Below, one piece after another: positions 53,867 through 64,000 of a stretch of DNA of 64,000 nt (its first letter is position 1; each line of letters opens with the position of its first letter). The notes under the pieces are model-generated. The model had not been told where the DNA came from. It did not search any database and worked only from the letters and a program-made list of their open reading frames with translations. The position numbers and the translations under genes are program-made. Origin of the DNA: Patiria pectinifera (lineage: Eukaryota; Echinodermata; Asteroidea; Valvatida; Asterinidae); contig CM057146.1 in assembly GCA_029964075.1 (NCBI GenBank), positions 12,233,501 through 12,297,500 of the forward strand, in the 5' to 3' direction.

Positions 53867-55659
53867 GTAGGCACTTTAGATGAAAATTTGTTGTTGCTCT
53901 TTTGTTTTTAAAATGTTTACAGGATGAAAGGGCAGGTCAATTGCATTAAAAACCTTTTTAAATTTTTTAAAATGGCACCTTCCGTTACGGAGATACGGAC
54001 GTTTTTGTTTCACTTTTTGTCAATGGCAAAGGAGTCCAATGTCAAAGTCAATCTTTTTATTTTCTTTGTTTTAAGGGTGGCACCGTTGAATTCACATGAA
54101 AAAGCACTTATTGGCTTATAACTTTAAATATATTTATTGCATGTACATGAAACTTTCAGAATATAATCTTCATATGCCAAGCTGTCTTTTCGGCACATAA
54201 AATCAAAACAATTAATTAGTCCTGCATCTTATTTGCATATTAATTAATCAAAACTAGCAAACCTGTGCGCTGTTAACAAGATATACAAGGTACACATTGT
54301 TAAATATTCCCATAATGTTAAAGAAAAAGTGTCTTACTTGTTCTCATGTTTAAAAAGTCACAACCTTATTAATTAATTGCTTCTAATTAGAAACTGTAAT
54401 CAATCGGATAAGAAAGCACATACGCAGGCCTGCATGAATGTGTACGAACACTTAAAACTTCGAATGGGAGATATACTGCCTTTTTGTTTGTCAAATGTAA
54501 CACAACCGAGCCAGTAATTTGAATATAATTATATCAACGAGTTATTAATTAATGATAATTAACCTTAAGACTTCTGATTACAGTACACATCAGCTGGGAA
54601 TGGAGGAATAGAACTTATGAAAGTTGCAGTTTATATACCAAAAACTAACCCCCCAAAAACACTACCCATATTCAAGTAGGAAGTGTACATGATCATGATG
54701 AATTTGATAGCGGAATATAGCCTTCTGTTTTTATGATTTTCGGATAATAAATACGCGGAGAAATATTTGGGGCGAACTGACATTGGGGCAACATGGCTGT
54801 TACTATAAAGGTAATGAATATGGGGCGAAGTGGTTGATAGTCCATTTTGGGGGCGAAGTAGATGACTGGAATGGTCTCGTCACAAACGGTGAAAAACACA
54901 GTCACTTTACATCTTTGTTTTTCGTTTACACTAAAATATAAGCTAGTGCCCTTTTCACTATCCCCGGTGAACATTTTCACTGAAATAAAGCTCCGCAATT
55001 GGACGCAGACACGGACGAAACGATCCAAGCATTAAAGCAACATTTGTCCCACGGCACGGGGCCACGGCACATTGCATGCCACGAGGCCCAGTGACGGGCC
55101 GACAAATGCAGCGCCTCCAGGCAGGCTTGCAGTGGAAAGCCAAGGTGCGCCGTGTGCACGCACACTGTACACACAAACTACGTGCGTACAGGCAACTCTC
55201 CAAAAGTGCCATCATTTTCGTTTCCCTTTTCGTTTACTTTTTTCAAATCGTAGATCGTTGTCATCTATATCAATATAAAGCTTGAATATCAATGTTTTAC
55301 ACACACCTTGTTCCCTGGTAAATAACATGAATTTTCATCTAGAAAAACGATGTTGAAATTTTCAAAACTTCGTATCTCCACTCTTTGTGAACCGATCGAC
55401 CAAGAACATACACCATGTGAAAGCACGTCTTCGGATCTATTTGGAAAAGCTGACGATGAAGCTCTCCAGCCAATCAGAACGCCCGGTTTCCCTCCGGAAA
55501 CTTTCACCCCGGAACCGAGTGCAGAAGTGCCGCGAAAAGCGGTGCAACGTCATGACCTTCAAGATCGGCACGAGAAGGTGATCGCGAAGTATGGGCACCG
55601 CGTTACTTCTGTCGCCATAAAACAAGATCTACGAAGAATTTGACAATCAATTTCAACAT

Positions 55660-56640
55660 TATTATGCAGTGGCGTAGCCAACGGGGGGGGGGGGGGGCGT
55701 GGGGGGCGACCGCCCCCCCCCCATGAAACCTTGTCGCCCCCCACTGAGATTTTGAGTTTCTAAAAAGATTATCATTGATCTACATGACGCCATGGGCGTC
55801 AATTCGGGGGGGACAGGGGGACTGTTCCCCCCACCCTCCTTTTTGAGGGGTGCATGGGTGACACGATATCAAATGTCCCCCCTTTTTGAACTCGTGTCTC
55901 ATCAACAGGGCCCTACTACAATGTATCTTTTGATTAGAAAATATTGGTTAAAGTGGTCAGAAATTGCCTCAGATAGCACCACAGAGCATTTAGAATCCAA
56001 AATTTTTCGGGGCCCTTAAGCGGGCCCCGAACCCCACGCCTATAGCTCAGAATTCTGGTAGCTGATTCAATGACTCCAACCTCGAAAACAATGTTCACAA
56101 AATTTTCTTATGCCTTTAGCTGAGAAAACCTCGAAAATTATGTTTAAATTATTATCTTTTGTGCTAAGATAATTATTGGTTAAAGTGGTAAGAAACTGCC
56201 TCAGATCACACCCCAGAGCATCGAAAATCTAATTTTTTTCGGGGCCCTTAAGCGGGCCCCGAACCCCACGCCAATAGCTCAGAATACCGATAGCTGATTC
56301 AATGTCTCCAACCTCGAAAACAATGTTCAAATAATTATCTTTTGCCAAGAAAATATTTGTTAAAGCATGGAGGAAAGTCGTAAGAAATTGCTTCAAATCA
56401 CACCACAGAACATCTAGAATCCAATTTTGTTCGGGGCCCTTAAGCGGGGCCCTTAAGCGGGCCCCGAACCCCACGCCGTAAGGGCTTCGCGCTTGCATTA
56501 CTTATGATCAAGGTATGCCCCCCCCCCCCTACTTTTGAGAAGCGATTGACGCCCCTGCTTGACGCCCCCCCCCCATGAAATGTTCCAGCCCCCCAGCGGC
56601 CCCCCGCCCCCCTGAAAAAATTGCTACGCCACTGTTATTA
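55660..56640. repeat. Composite repeat cluster 2
   Basis: Same architecture as 52030-53455: GCAGTGGCGTAGCC at the left, TGCTACGCCACTG at the right, the GGGCGTCAAT element (55790-55945) and several units ending GGGCCCTTAAGCGGGCCC. The middle units run in the opposite orientation to those at 52800-53150. Confidence 0.7.
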
Positions 56641-56753
56641 TGGCATTCAATAACTAGTTGCAAGTTTGCAACACTCTTGGCTCACAGCCAACCGACACAC
56701 CTGCAGCGAACAGGACACTCAGCGGGCATCCAGGCTCAACACAATGCCCAGGG

Positions 56754-57267
56754 CTCACAACCAGGGTGACCGTAAGGTCAGAGCCGAATTCTGCTAAATG
56801 CGCATCAAAATCTGTCAGATTTATCAAAAATCTGCCAAATTTAACTACTCGAAATACACTATAAACACTTAAAATCACATGCAAATTGGTAGTATTGCCT
56901 AATTAAGATTCAAATTACATAATAAACAATCTAGTCGTCACATAAAGATGTTGGTAAATTTTGGGCAAAACACGGAGATCCGGCCACGACGAAGTTCGTT
57001 TCCCAGTAAACCTGAGCACCTAGACCAGCCAACCTGTTCCATTATGCAAGGGTTTGTTTGAAAGGATTGAAGCTTTATTATACAAAATGTACAATTTTTT
57101 GTTCAAATTTGCTGTTTTTCTGTCAAGTAACCATTTTTGCAGAATTCTGCCAGAAATCTGCCCAAAAAAAATCTATTTTGTCAATTTTTCTGTCAAACTC
57201 GTTTTTTTTTACAAAAATTCTGTCAAAGTTAGCCGAAATCGAAGAAAACGGTCACCCTACTCACAGC
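56754..57267. mobile_element. hAT-like non-autonomous element
   Basis: Element 56762-57259 (498 bp) has ends CAGGGTGACCGT and ACGGTCACCCTA. The flanks CTCACAAC (56754-56761) and CTCACAGC (57260-57267) form an 8-bp target duplication with one mismatch. (C/T)AGGGTGACC ends plus 8 bp are typical of hAT. The interior is AT-rich with a repeated TTTTTGTCAAA-like motif and no transposase. Confidence 0.75.
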
Positions 57268-57704
57268 CAACTGACACACTCGAGCGAGCATGGCATCCCA
57301 CTCTAACACGATGCCCAACAGACAACCAATCAGAATCCACCAATACAACCATTCCCAATCCTAACTACTTAGCGAAAGTTGACAATAAGCAGGACAAGTT
57401 CCTTTCAGAACTAAATATCTCTAAGCGGTAGTTACCACATGGTGTTACCATAGAGCAAGGTCCTTGCTCTATGGTGTTACCGCAAACCGAAACGATACTG
57501 ACACAAAGTACACAGTGATGAAAATGTCTTGGAGTTATTTAACTCAAATCACTTGAAGTCTATATATCTTACAGAAATCTTTAAGAATGTTTTTCATTGC
57601 TTGACTGTTGAAACATAACACTTATTAATAAATACTAGTGCCGTACGCGATGTGGGAAAGACGAACTTTATGTCGAGTATTGGCGTCCATTCTTCCATAA
57701 ATAA

Positions 57705-58051
57705 GGCCAAAAAAAAATACTCGTCTCTGGTCAGCGCGCGCATCAATTTTATTCATGCGCGTTAACCTTTTTTTTCTTTCTTCAAATTAACACGGAAGCT
57801 ACAACAGCGCCCTCAATTGCCGCACCTCCTCAAATTTGTGTACCAAGGAGCACCAAGGCAAATGATAAAGGGCACCAAGGCAAATTGTGGAGGATACCAA
57901 TGTATGATGAGGACACACAAAAGCAAAATGTCTGTACAATTCAAGCTTGAAAAAAAAAAGCAACCAAAAAAAAAAAAACACACCAAAAAAAAACGCGTCG
58001 CCGCACCAGTTTCAGAACTTCGGTTTGACCAGAGACCGATTTTTTTTGGCC
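57705..58051. mobile_element. Harbinger-like MITE, copy 4
   Basis: Ends GGCCAAAAAAAAATACTCGT and inverse CCGATTTTTTTTGGCC, with GTCTCTGGTCAG/TTTGACCAGAGAC next inward. Flanks are TAA and TGA. Interior GCACCAAGGCAAAT units match copy 1. Confidence 0.8.
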
Positions 58052-58618
58052 TGAACACGTCTACTTTTTTAAACTGCATCAGTCCTCATCGCGTGGTCCC
58101 CACGGAACTTGTGAAGCCAAGAATGCAAGTCGAAAGGAACACAAAATGAATACCCCCCCCCCCCCCACACACACACAGCCGCTTAGTCTAGGCATAGAAG
58201 TGGGGTACTTCCAGTTTTCGTGTACTACAATTTCAACGTCTGACACTTATGTCAACTAATGCTCTTATTTTAACCATAGTTAATTTCCTGGGCTGAAATT
58301 CGGACTTAATGTAGCGGTACGCCATTAAGGAGGTCCGCTCAAATGATTAGATTTAAGGACGCCAAGAACAACCCAAGACAAACAAAAGACAAAATCAAAA
58401 CACAAGGAGGAGTCAAATTATGTTTGGTCTCATGAACTTGTTACAGATTACTTGTTTACAAATTCAATTACGATAGTTCTGGATCAGAATCTTAATCTAA
58501 CTCACAAAACATGTGTTACGAAAATCATATAACTTAGATTCAACTTCCAGCTCTATAAATTGTAATAACGTTGCCAATGATAAATTATAATCACAAAGTT
58601 TGTATTTCTAAAATTGCC

Positions 58619-58797
58619 CCGGTTCCTAAGATTTCCAGGTTCCTAATATTCTTGGTTCTAATATTTTAATCTGGTTCCCCGAAGTTCCTAATATTTCCAG
58701 GTTCCTAATATTCTTGGTTCTAATATTTTAATCATGTTCCCAGTTTACAGGTTCCTAATATTCGTGGTTCTAACATTTTAATCAGGTTCCCGAAGGC
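58619..58797. repeat. Tandem repeat, about 62-bp unit, three copies
   Basis: AGGTTCCTAATATTCTTGGT recurs at about 58637, 58699 and 58749 (last unit shorter). Each also has TTCTAATATTTTAATC and GGTTCCC. Confidence 0.9.
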
Positions 58798-59050
58798 CTG
58801 GCCAGTGTACGGCTGTGTAGTGAACTAGGCCTCCAAATTGCACACTTTGGTGTGCAGGCAGAAAAAAGGCTGATATTCGCGCGTTCACGGCACTGAGGGC
58901 GCGTTTGTAATTTTTTTTCTGGGCTGTGTGCCGACTGTACGGTGCCTCGTAAAGGACGTGTCACTACATTAATATCCCTTTTCTGAAACTCTCCCATTTG
59001 GAAATTCCTAGTTTTTGAGTAAAATCCATATATCTATTTCGTGAAAAAAA

Positions 59051-59133
59051 CTTGTGGGGTACCAAAACGGTACCCCGCAAGTCGGTAGGCATTCCTTGTG
59101 GGGTACCTCCCATTGTTCCGGTACCCCACAAGG
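59051..59133. repeat. Two adjacent hairpins sharing GGGGTACC
   Basis: CTTGTGGGGTACC...GGTACCCCGCAAG (59051-59081) and CCTTGTGGGGTACC...GGTACCCCACAAGG (59094-59133) each form a stem of 13-14 bp with short loops. Confidence 0.85.
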
Positions 59134-59451
59134 CAGTGGTTGTACACGTATGGCTGTTAACAATGTTTGGGTAAACGAGCTTTTTTGTTATTTCAGCATG
59201 ACAAAACTTGGGGAATAAAGGAACTTTCCATTTTCGTTGTTCATTCAACAGATTTTTTTTTTAATAATTGGTTTCCCATTTATTGAAAAACTGGATTTTC
59301 CAAACATTGCAAATTCGAAAAACTGGAGAGAAAATGTTGGTTTTTTTGTCTAAATTATTATTGTTATTTTAACTAAAATTACAGTGCATTATTTATGTTT
59401 TTAATAACCAACTGTTGTTTGTATTTTCTCCTTTTAAAAAAACCCACGAAG

Positions 59452-59553
59452 CAATCACCACTTTGGTTCCCGGGACCTGCCCCTCTGACAAAATGGTGTA
59501 TGCAGACGCTTTATCATCCGGTAAGGTAGTCAGCTGGACTGAACCAAGGGCTC
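59452..59553 (+). CDS. Candidate HYR-domain exon of the secreted protein
   Basis: A 102-nt stretch between a GAAG acceptor and a GTATTA donor encodes, in phase 1, (P)ITTLVPGTCPSDKMVYADAL then SSGKVVSWTEPRA. Cys-Pro followed about 20 residues later by V-S-W-T-E-P is the signature of the HYR module found in hyalin-like and other secreted or adhesion proteins. Phase matches exon 2 exactly, which is why it is linked. Against it: the splice sites are weak, the distance is 9 kb, and only half a module is present. Confidence 0.45.
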
Positions 59554-59649
59554 GTATTAGAGGCAAAAGCGAGCAAATAAGGCGAGTACATTTATTCAAA
59601 ACAAAATATGATAGCAACTCTTTAACTTCAAACCATGGGAGTAATAACG

Positions 59650-59760
59650 GGTCGAATGTAGCTTGAGTAACTCCAGCTGACATGCTCATATTTATTCACA
59701 TGCTATATATGTGAATGAATATGAGCATGTCAGCTAGAGTTACTCAAGCTAGGTCGAATG
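59650..59760. mobile_element. 93-bp perfect-hairpin MITE, TAGCTTGAG family
   Basis: Element 59659-59751 is almost entirely palindromic, with ends TAGCTTGAGTAACTCCAGCT and inverse. GGTCGAATG flanks both sides (59650-59658, 59752-59760), a 9-bp target duplication. Same termini as the 933-bp element at 23373-24305. Confidence 0.92.
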
Positions 59761-60019
59761 TGGGCGCGTAGTCCTACTTTGCGTAAGTTTAAGTCTTTTT
59801 GCTGTCAGGTGACGTCTTTAAGGGTAAGGAGACTTCTTTCCTTCGTCAGCTAACGGCCTCTGGCCAATCAGATCCCTTCAGTCGGGACAATCCGACCATT
59901 GAATAAACAAACATGGCGGTGCCCATAGGAGCAAATGCAAGCAAGGGCGGACTCCCAGAACACAATTTTTTGGGGGGCCAAAAAAAATTTTGGTGCCCCA
60001 AAAAAGTGGGTCAAAAAAA

Positions 60020-60250
60020 TTACGGCGTGGGGTTCGGGGCCCGCTTAAGGGCCCCGAAAATTTTTGGATTCTAGATGCTCTGTGGTGCGATCTGAGGCAA
60101 TTTCTGACCACTTTAACCAATGTTTTTTTGAGGAAAAGATGGTGGTGCACTCATTGCCTGCCTTTATTGCGATGTCACATAAAAAAAAAAAAATTGGTTT
60201 CGTTTTTCGGGGGCCATGGCCCCCTTTGCCCCCCCCCCCCCTGGATCCGC
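60020..60250. repeat. Fragment of the GGGCCCGCTTAAGGGCCC repeat plus poly-C edge
   Basis: GGGGTTCGGGGCCCGCTTAA and CTCTGTGGTG.GATCTGAGGC match units in the clusters at 52800 and 55940. Another unit lies at 60770-60850. Confidence 0.7.
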
Positions 60251-61353
60251 CCTTGAATGCAAGTGGCCTCCACTTTTTCCACTGGGGGGTTCCCCCACTT
60301 ATCGGGTCCGGCAAAAAACTACAACCATACATAGTAGTCTGGTTGTGTACGCTCGGCCAAACATAAACAACAGAAAATCTTGTCTACTACTCTCACTGCA
60401 TGGAGTTGTCAGTCATCCACTACTTGCAACTGTACGGTACAGGAACCCCGTCCCTAAACGGTACTGCCCAGCCCATTGGGCAGAGGGCTGAGTTAGATTG
60501 GTTAAATTACGCTGACTTCAAACTTGAATTAAATGAATAGTTACAAGTATATGAAATGTTCATGCAATTTGTTCTCGCACTTAATACTAAATCTAAACGT
60601 TTGATAAACTTTTGATTTAGGAACCGTTGAAAATGGTTAAACATCAGAAAACATGTTCTAAATTTGAAAACAGAAGAAACTTTACAAGAGCAGGAATATA
60701 TGTATTTGAAACAAAACAACATTTCTTCCTATAATTCTAAAGACTTATGTTCAAAAAAAATCAGGGGAAAGTGACCAGGCATCCGGCGCCTCAGATTGCA
60801 CCACAGAGCATCTAGAATCCAAAATTTTCCGGGGCCCTTAAGCGGGCCCAAACGTGGTTTGATTTTTTTCGTTCGATGTCCCATTCAAAAGTGATTCATA
60901 AATACCTCAGACAGTTTAGCCATTCCTATTGGTCGAGAGCCCGTCACGTGGCCGGTCTTAAACGGATGATAAAGACATGGCTAGCTGGTCTTAAACACTT
61001 TTCCAGTGTCGCAATAAATGTAGACCCCTAAAAATCCAGTGCCTCTTACCGTTTCATTGGTTGAACGTTCACAATCCTCATGTAGGCATGCGCAACACTA
61101 CCAGCGAGTCAGAATTTTATAGTTCTAAATTCAAAACGCAACGCGCCAGGTGCGTTCTGCGCGACATCGCTCAGAACATGCCACGCGCGCGTCAATCTCC
61201 ATAAAAGGGCTGTTTACATCTTACTCGCCAGCTGAACACTCCATTATTTTGCTAGAGGGATGTTTCAAAAAGCATGAAGTGAACTTGTTGAACAAATCGG
61301 TATTTTTTGAACGAATTATTTGATATTTTTTTACCAAAAAGGTATTTATGAAT

Positions 61354-61520
61354 GGGAATAAATATGTGCTCAGTCGGTATTTATCACTCTGTTTAAGACC
61401 ACTTAGAGTCTGGGTGCTGATAATTACCCTCGCCTCCGGCTCGGGTAATTATCAGCACCCACACTCTAAGTGGTATTAAACAGAGTGATAAAAACCTCCA
61501 GAGCACACATTTATTCCCTT
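61354..61520. repeat. Long hairpin (inverted repeat)
   Basis: ACTCTGTTTAAGACCACTTA and GGGTGCTGATAATTACCC on the left are mirrored by GGGTAATTATCAGCACCC and TAAGTGGTATTAAACAGAGT on the right. Arms are over 60 bp, with loop TCGCCTCCGGCTCG. No target duplication identified. Confidence 0.85.
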
Positions 61521-61559
61521 AATAAAAATAAATTTGTTGGAGAGATCGAAGAGAACACC

Positions 61560-62590
61560 AGACAGTGCATCCTGAAGTTGAAGCGTAAGTATAATGCTCT
61601 GTGAAAGAGTGCAGCTACAACCCCGGAAGTAATTGAAAACCGCGGAGATTTTTCGTAAGGGGACATTTTTTTTTCAACGACAGCAATAAGATTTTGATAT
61701 TATAGATTCAAATCCATTAATTCAAAATAAATTCTTTATTCAATAGCTTTTATTAAAATATTAACAAAGTTTCTGTAAATATGGTAAGTTGTATGGTTGT
61801 CAAAAGGAAAAGAGTAAAAATAAACAAACTAAATAACAATTAATGCAAGCATTCACGATACCTACTTTTTGAATGCTAAATGTAATAATAAATCATGGAA
61901 GAATCATCTGCCCAAGCCCGTTAATCTAACATTGGTCTTTTCAAAAACGAAGGCTCCCAATATCTATTCGTATTATTTTTAAGCGCACGTTGTAATCGAC
62001 TAAAATGCCGACACTGTGTAAAATAGTATCCGCCGAGCACAATCCGTTTTCGTTTTGTACACAGATAATAGGCACGCTAACCTTGACAAATTACAGATCA
62101 ATTAGCCCAAGTACAAGTAATTCTACCTCCGTGGTACAACCGAATGCTATTGTAATTGTTTGCACTAGTTAGTTTGGGATGGGAAGGCTCTGCTCAAAAC
62201 ACAAGTTGCATTCCGAAAGTTGACCGATCATTCGATGCGAAACGTCCCGCTCTCCGGAGCTCCGCCACTGATCGCCAAAAGTCCTGTAACGTGACGTACC
62301 TGACTTGTGGCGACGTAAGCATAAATTATCATAAGTGGTATGTACTGCTGGAGTTGTGTTACTGGCGCTACCGGCAAACACATTGAGCTGTAAGTTTTCA
62401 GACTATTTTGCTGTTTTTTTCCAAAATTTTCGCTGTTTGGGAACAATTTAAGAGGTCTGACGGAATGTCATGAATGTGTAGATCAATCCAGGGTAACTGT
62501 CTCTCTCATTTGATTTGTATTCTCTTTACCGGTTTTGTGGGGATCTTTTTGTCCTCGCGTGGGTATGTACACTATGCTACTTTTAGTACT
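61560..62590. other. AT-rich DNA with no recognised feature
   Basis: Several short open frames (for example 62156-62386) lack homology or splice context that I can support. Nothing else was identified. Confidence 0.5.
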
Positions 62591-63867
62591 TAGTCAGGTG
62601 GCATATGGTCGGAATCGTGACCGACTGGTCCATTTAGCACCAAACTTGGCAGATAGATTCTTATAGCCCTAGAGAAGATATTTAGAAGGGGTGACACCTG
62701 AAATTCTTTTGGGAAGGGTGCCTAATTTGCATAAATCGTTAATCCCTGCCGTGTAATATATTTATTCCCATTTTTGGGTATATTTCTATTTTTTTAACTT
62801 TTTTGAAAAGTGTATTTTGGTGATTCTACTTGCATATTCTTACTTCAATAACATTTTGTAAATAATATAAGTGACCGAATATCTAGGAGGACATAGTAAA
62901 GAACCAAAAGTGCTATTATTTTACCCTAAAGTTGCGCGCATTTACCTTTTCCTCAGATATCATCAACTAGTCTCGCCAAACGTGGGTATTGATGAGCTTC
63001 AAATTCACAAAGTTACTTACTGGCATAGTTACCCTAACAAAAATAAGTGGGAAATCAAGTGCAAATTTATAACATCTTGATGTTTAGACCAAAAGACCAA
63101 AAAAAGGGGAGAAAATGTGGTGTCCGTAAATTGGGCTAGTACGGGAAGGGTAACGTGGGGACTTGAACAAGTTCAACGAAATCCCCCTAAATAAGAGATT
63201 ATTGTTGTTTACAATAATTTTGTCTACGCCAAAACGTTTTCTCAACAATAATTTTGGGAATTTCCTTGAACTTGTTCCAGTGTGCCATGTTAGGCAACGC
63301 TTCACCTAATTGTTAGCCTAATTTATGGACACCTCGTTTTTTCCCAGTTTTTGTTTTTCTGGGCTAAATATCACAATGTTCTCATTGTTCACATGATTTT
63401 GTATAAGGTTTTAATTGGGTAACTGTACCAGTAAGCTACTTGGTGAATTTGAAGTTCATCAATGCTGATGTTTGGCAAGACTAATTGATGATATCTGGAG
63501 ACAAGGTAAATGCGCGCAATTTTAGGGCATAATAGCAACCATTTTGGATCGTTGATATGTCCTCATAATTATTCAGTCACTTATATGCTTTGGAAAATAT
63601 TATTTAAGTAAAGATATGTACGTAGAATCCCCAAAATACACTTTTCAAAAAAATAAAAAAATAGAAATATATCCAAATGTGGGAATAAATATATTACACG
63701 ACAGGGATTAACGATTTATGCAAATTAGGCACCCTTCCCAAAAGAATTTCAGGTGTCACCCCTTCTAAATATCTTCTCTAGGTCTATAAGAATATATCTG
63801 CCAAGTTTGGTGCTTTGGACCAGTCGGTCACGATCTTGACGAAAATTAGATCTAAGCCACCTGACTA
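62591..63867. mobile_element. 1.27-kb foldback element with TA duplication
   Basis: Element 62593-63865 has ends GTCAGGTGGC and CCACCTGAC, flanked by TA on both sides. The arms are mirrored along almost their whole length: TATTTAGAAGGGGTGACACC with GGTGTCACCCCTTCTAAATA, and CCTAATTTGCATAAATCGTT with AACGATTTATGCAAATTAGG. The centre is near 63230. TA flanks suggest mobilisation by a Tc1/mariner-type transposase. No coding sequence. Confidence 0.88.
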
Positions 63868-64000
63868 ACTGTGACGCCGTCACCAAAGTATGACAAATCG
63901 GTGGAGCGTTTGTATGGAGCCTTTGGAGGGGTACCCGTATTTCAACGCTCCACTCAGTAGAGCTAAGTCGCAATACTGGGCACAGACCGCAAAGGAAAAT

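Larger units (their letters stand above)
50299..59451. other. Putative 9.2-kb intron, a patchwork of repeats
   Basis: No convincing host exon was found between exon 2 and the HYR-like candidate. The stretch contains the listed repeats, a Penelope-like fragment, a hAT-like element and a Harbinger-like MITE, separated by AT-rich DNA (53900-54700 holds nothing recognisable). It is an intron only if the HYR-like exon belongs to this gene. Confidence 0.45.

Noticed and set aside
55350-55643. 97-codon frame beginning MLKFSKLRISTL
   Set aside because: Composition is fairly exon-like, but there is no recognised homology, no splice context, and another long frame overlaps on the opposite strand.
57054-57431. 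125-codon open frame
   Set aside because: It crosses the end of the hAT-like element and AT-rich repeats; low-complexity translation.
62156-62386. 76-codon frame next to the right-end palindrome
   Set aside because: No family, no splice sites, and a long frame also on the other strand.

Overview
This is animal nuclear DNA: spliced genes with GT-AG introns, no operons, and very heavy loading with short repeats. The proteins and repeats (tRNA-derived SINEs, a Penelope-like fragment, many foldback and MITE-type elements, a HYR-like exon) suggest a marine invertebrate, probably a deuterostome such as an echinoderm, hemichordate or amphioxus. The species cannot be fixed from the sequence alone.

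Layout. (1) 628-3417, plus strand: the last three coding exons of a gene that starts left of the window; it has a helix-hairpin-helix-like motif and a basic tail. (2) 5465-24626, minus strand: the complete EIF3D gene (translation initiation factor 3 subunit D), 15 coding exons, 558 codons. Genes 1 and 2 meet tail to tail, with opposed poly(A) signals 40 bp apart. Six EIF3D introns each carry one C/D-box snoRNA. All six share a guide against the 28S rRNA sequence ACAGGGATAACT, so the gene appears to host a multicopy homologue of yeast snR38 / human SNORD1. (3) 25653-38746: a 13.1-kb foldback element with an unusually long inverted repeat, flanked by a GTTTAA target duplication and interrupting a repeat that exists uninterrupted at 39218-39780. 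Its arms carry short AT-rich subrepeats, nested MITEs, tRNA-like sequences and 68-bp minisatellite arrays that reverse orientation near 32940. (4) 42399-48826, minus strand: a complete 10-exon gene for a 463-residue protein with a signal peptide, a JmjC/cupin-8 oxygenase domain, EF-hand sequence and a C-terminal KQEL ER-retention signal. (5) From 49266, plus strand: a divergently transcribed gene for a secreted protein; two short exons are clear and a third, HYR-like exon at 59452-59553 fits by phase. Its 9-kb putative intron is a patchwork of repeats. (6) 59554-64000: palindromic repeats, no recognised gene.

The genes are housekeeping (EIF3D with ribosome-modifying snoRNAs in its introns, a coherent translation theme) or secretory (the ER JmjC/EF-hand protein and its divergent neighbour). 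Most of the window is mobile or foldback DNA. Several insertions still show target-site duplications: 6 bp for the large foldback, 9 bp for two copies of one MITE family and for another element, 8 bp for a hAT-like element, TA for mariner/pogo-like elements, and TAA/TTA for a Harbinger-like family. All exon boundaries were read by eye from reading frame, homology and splice consensus; none is supported here by transcripts.
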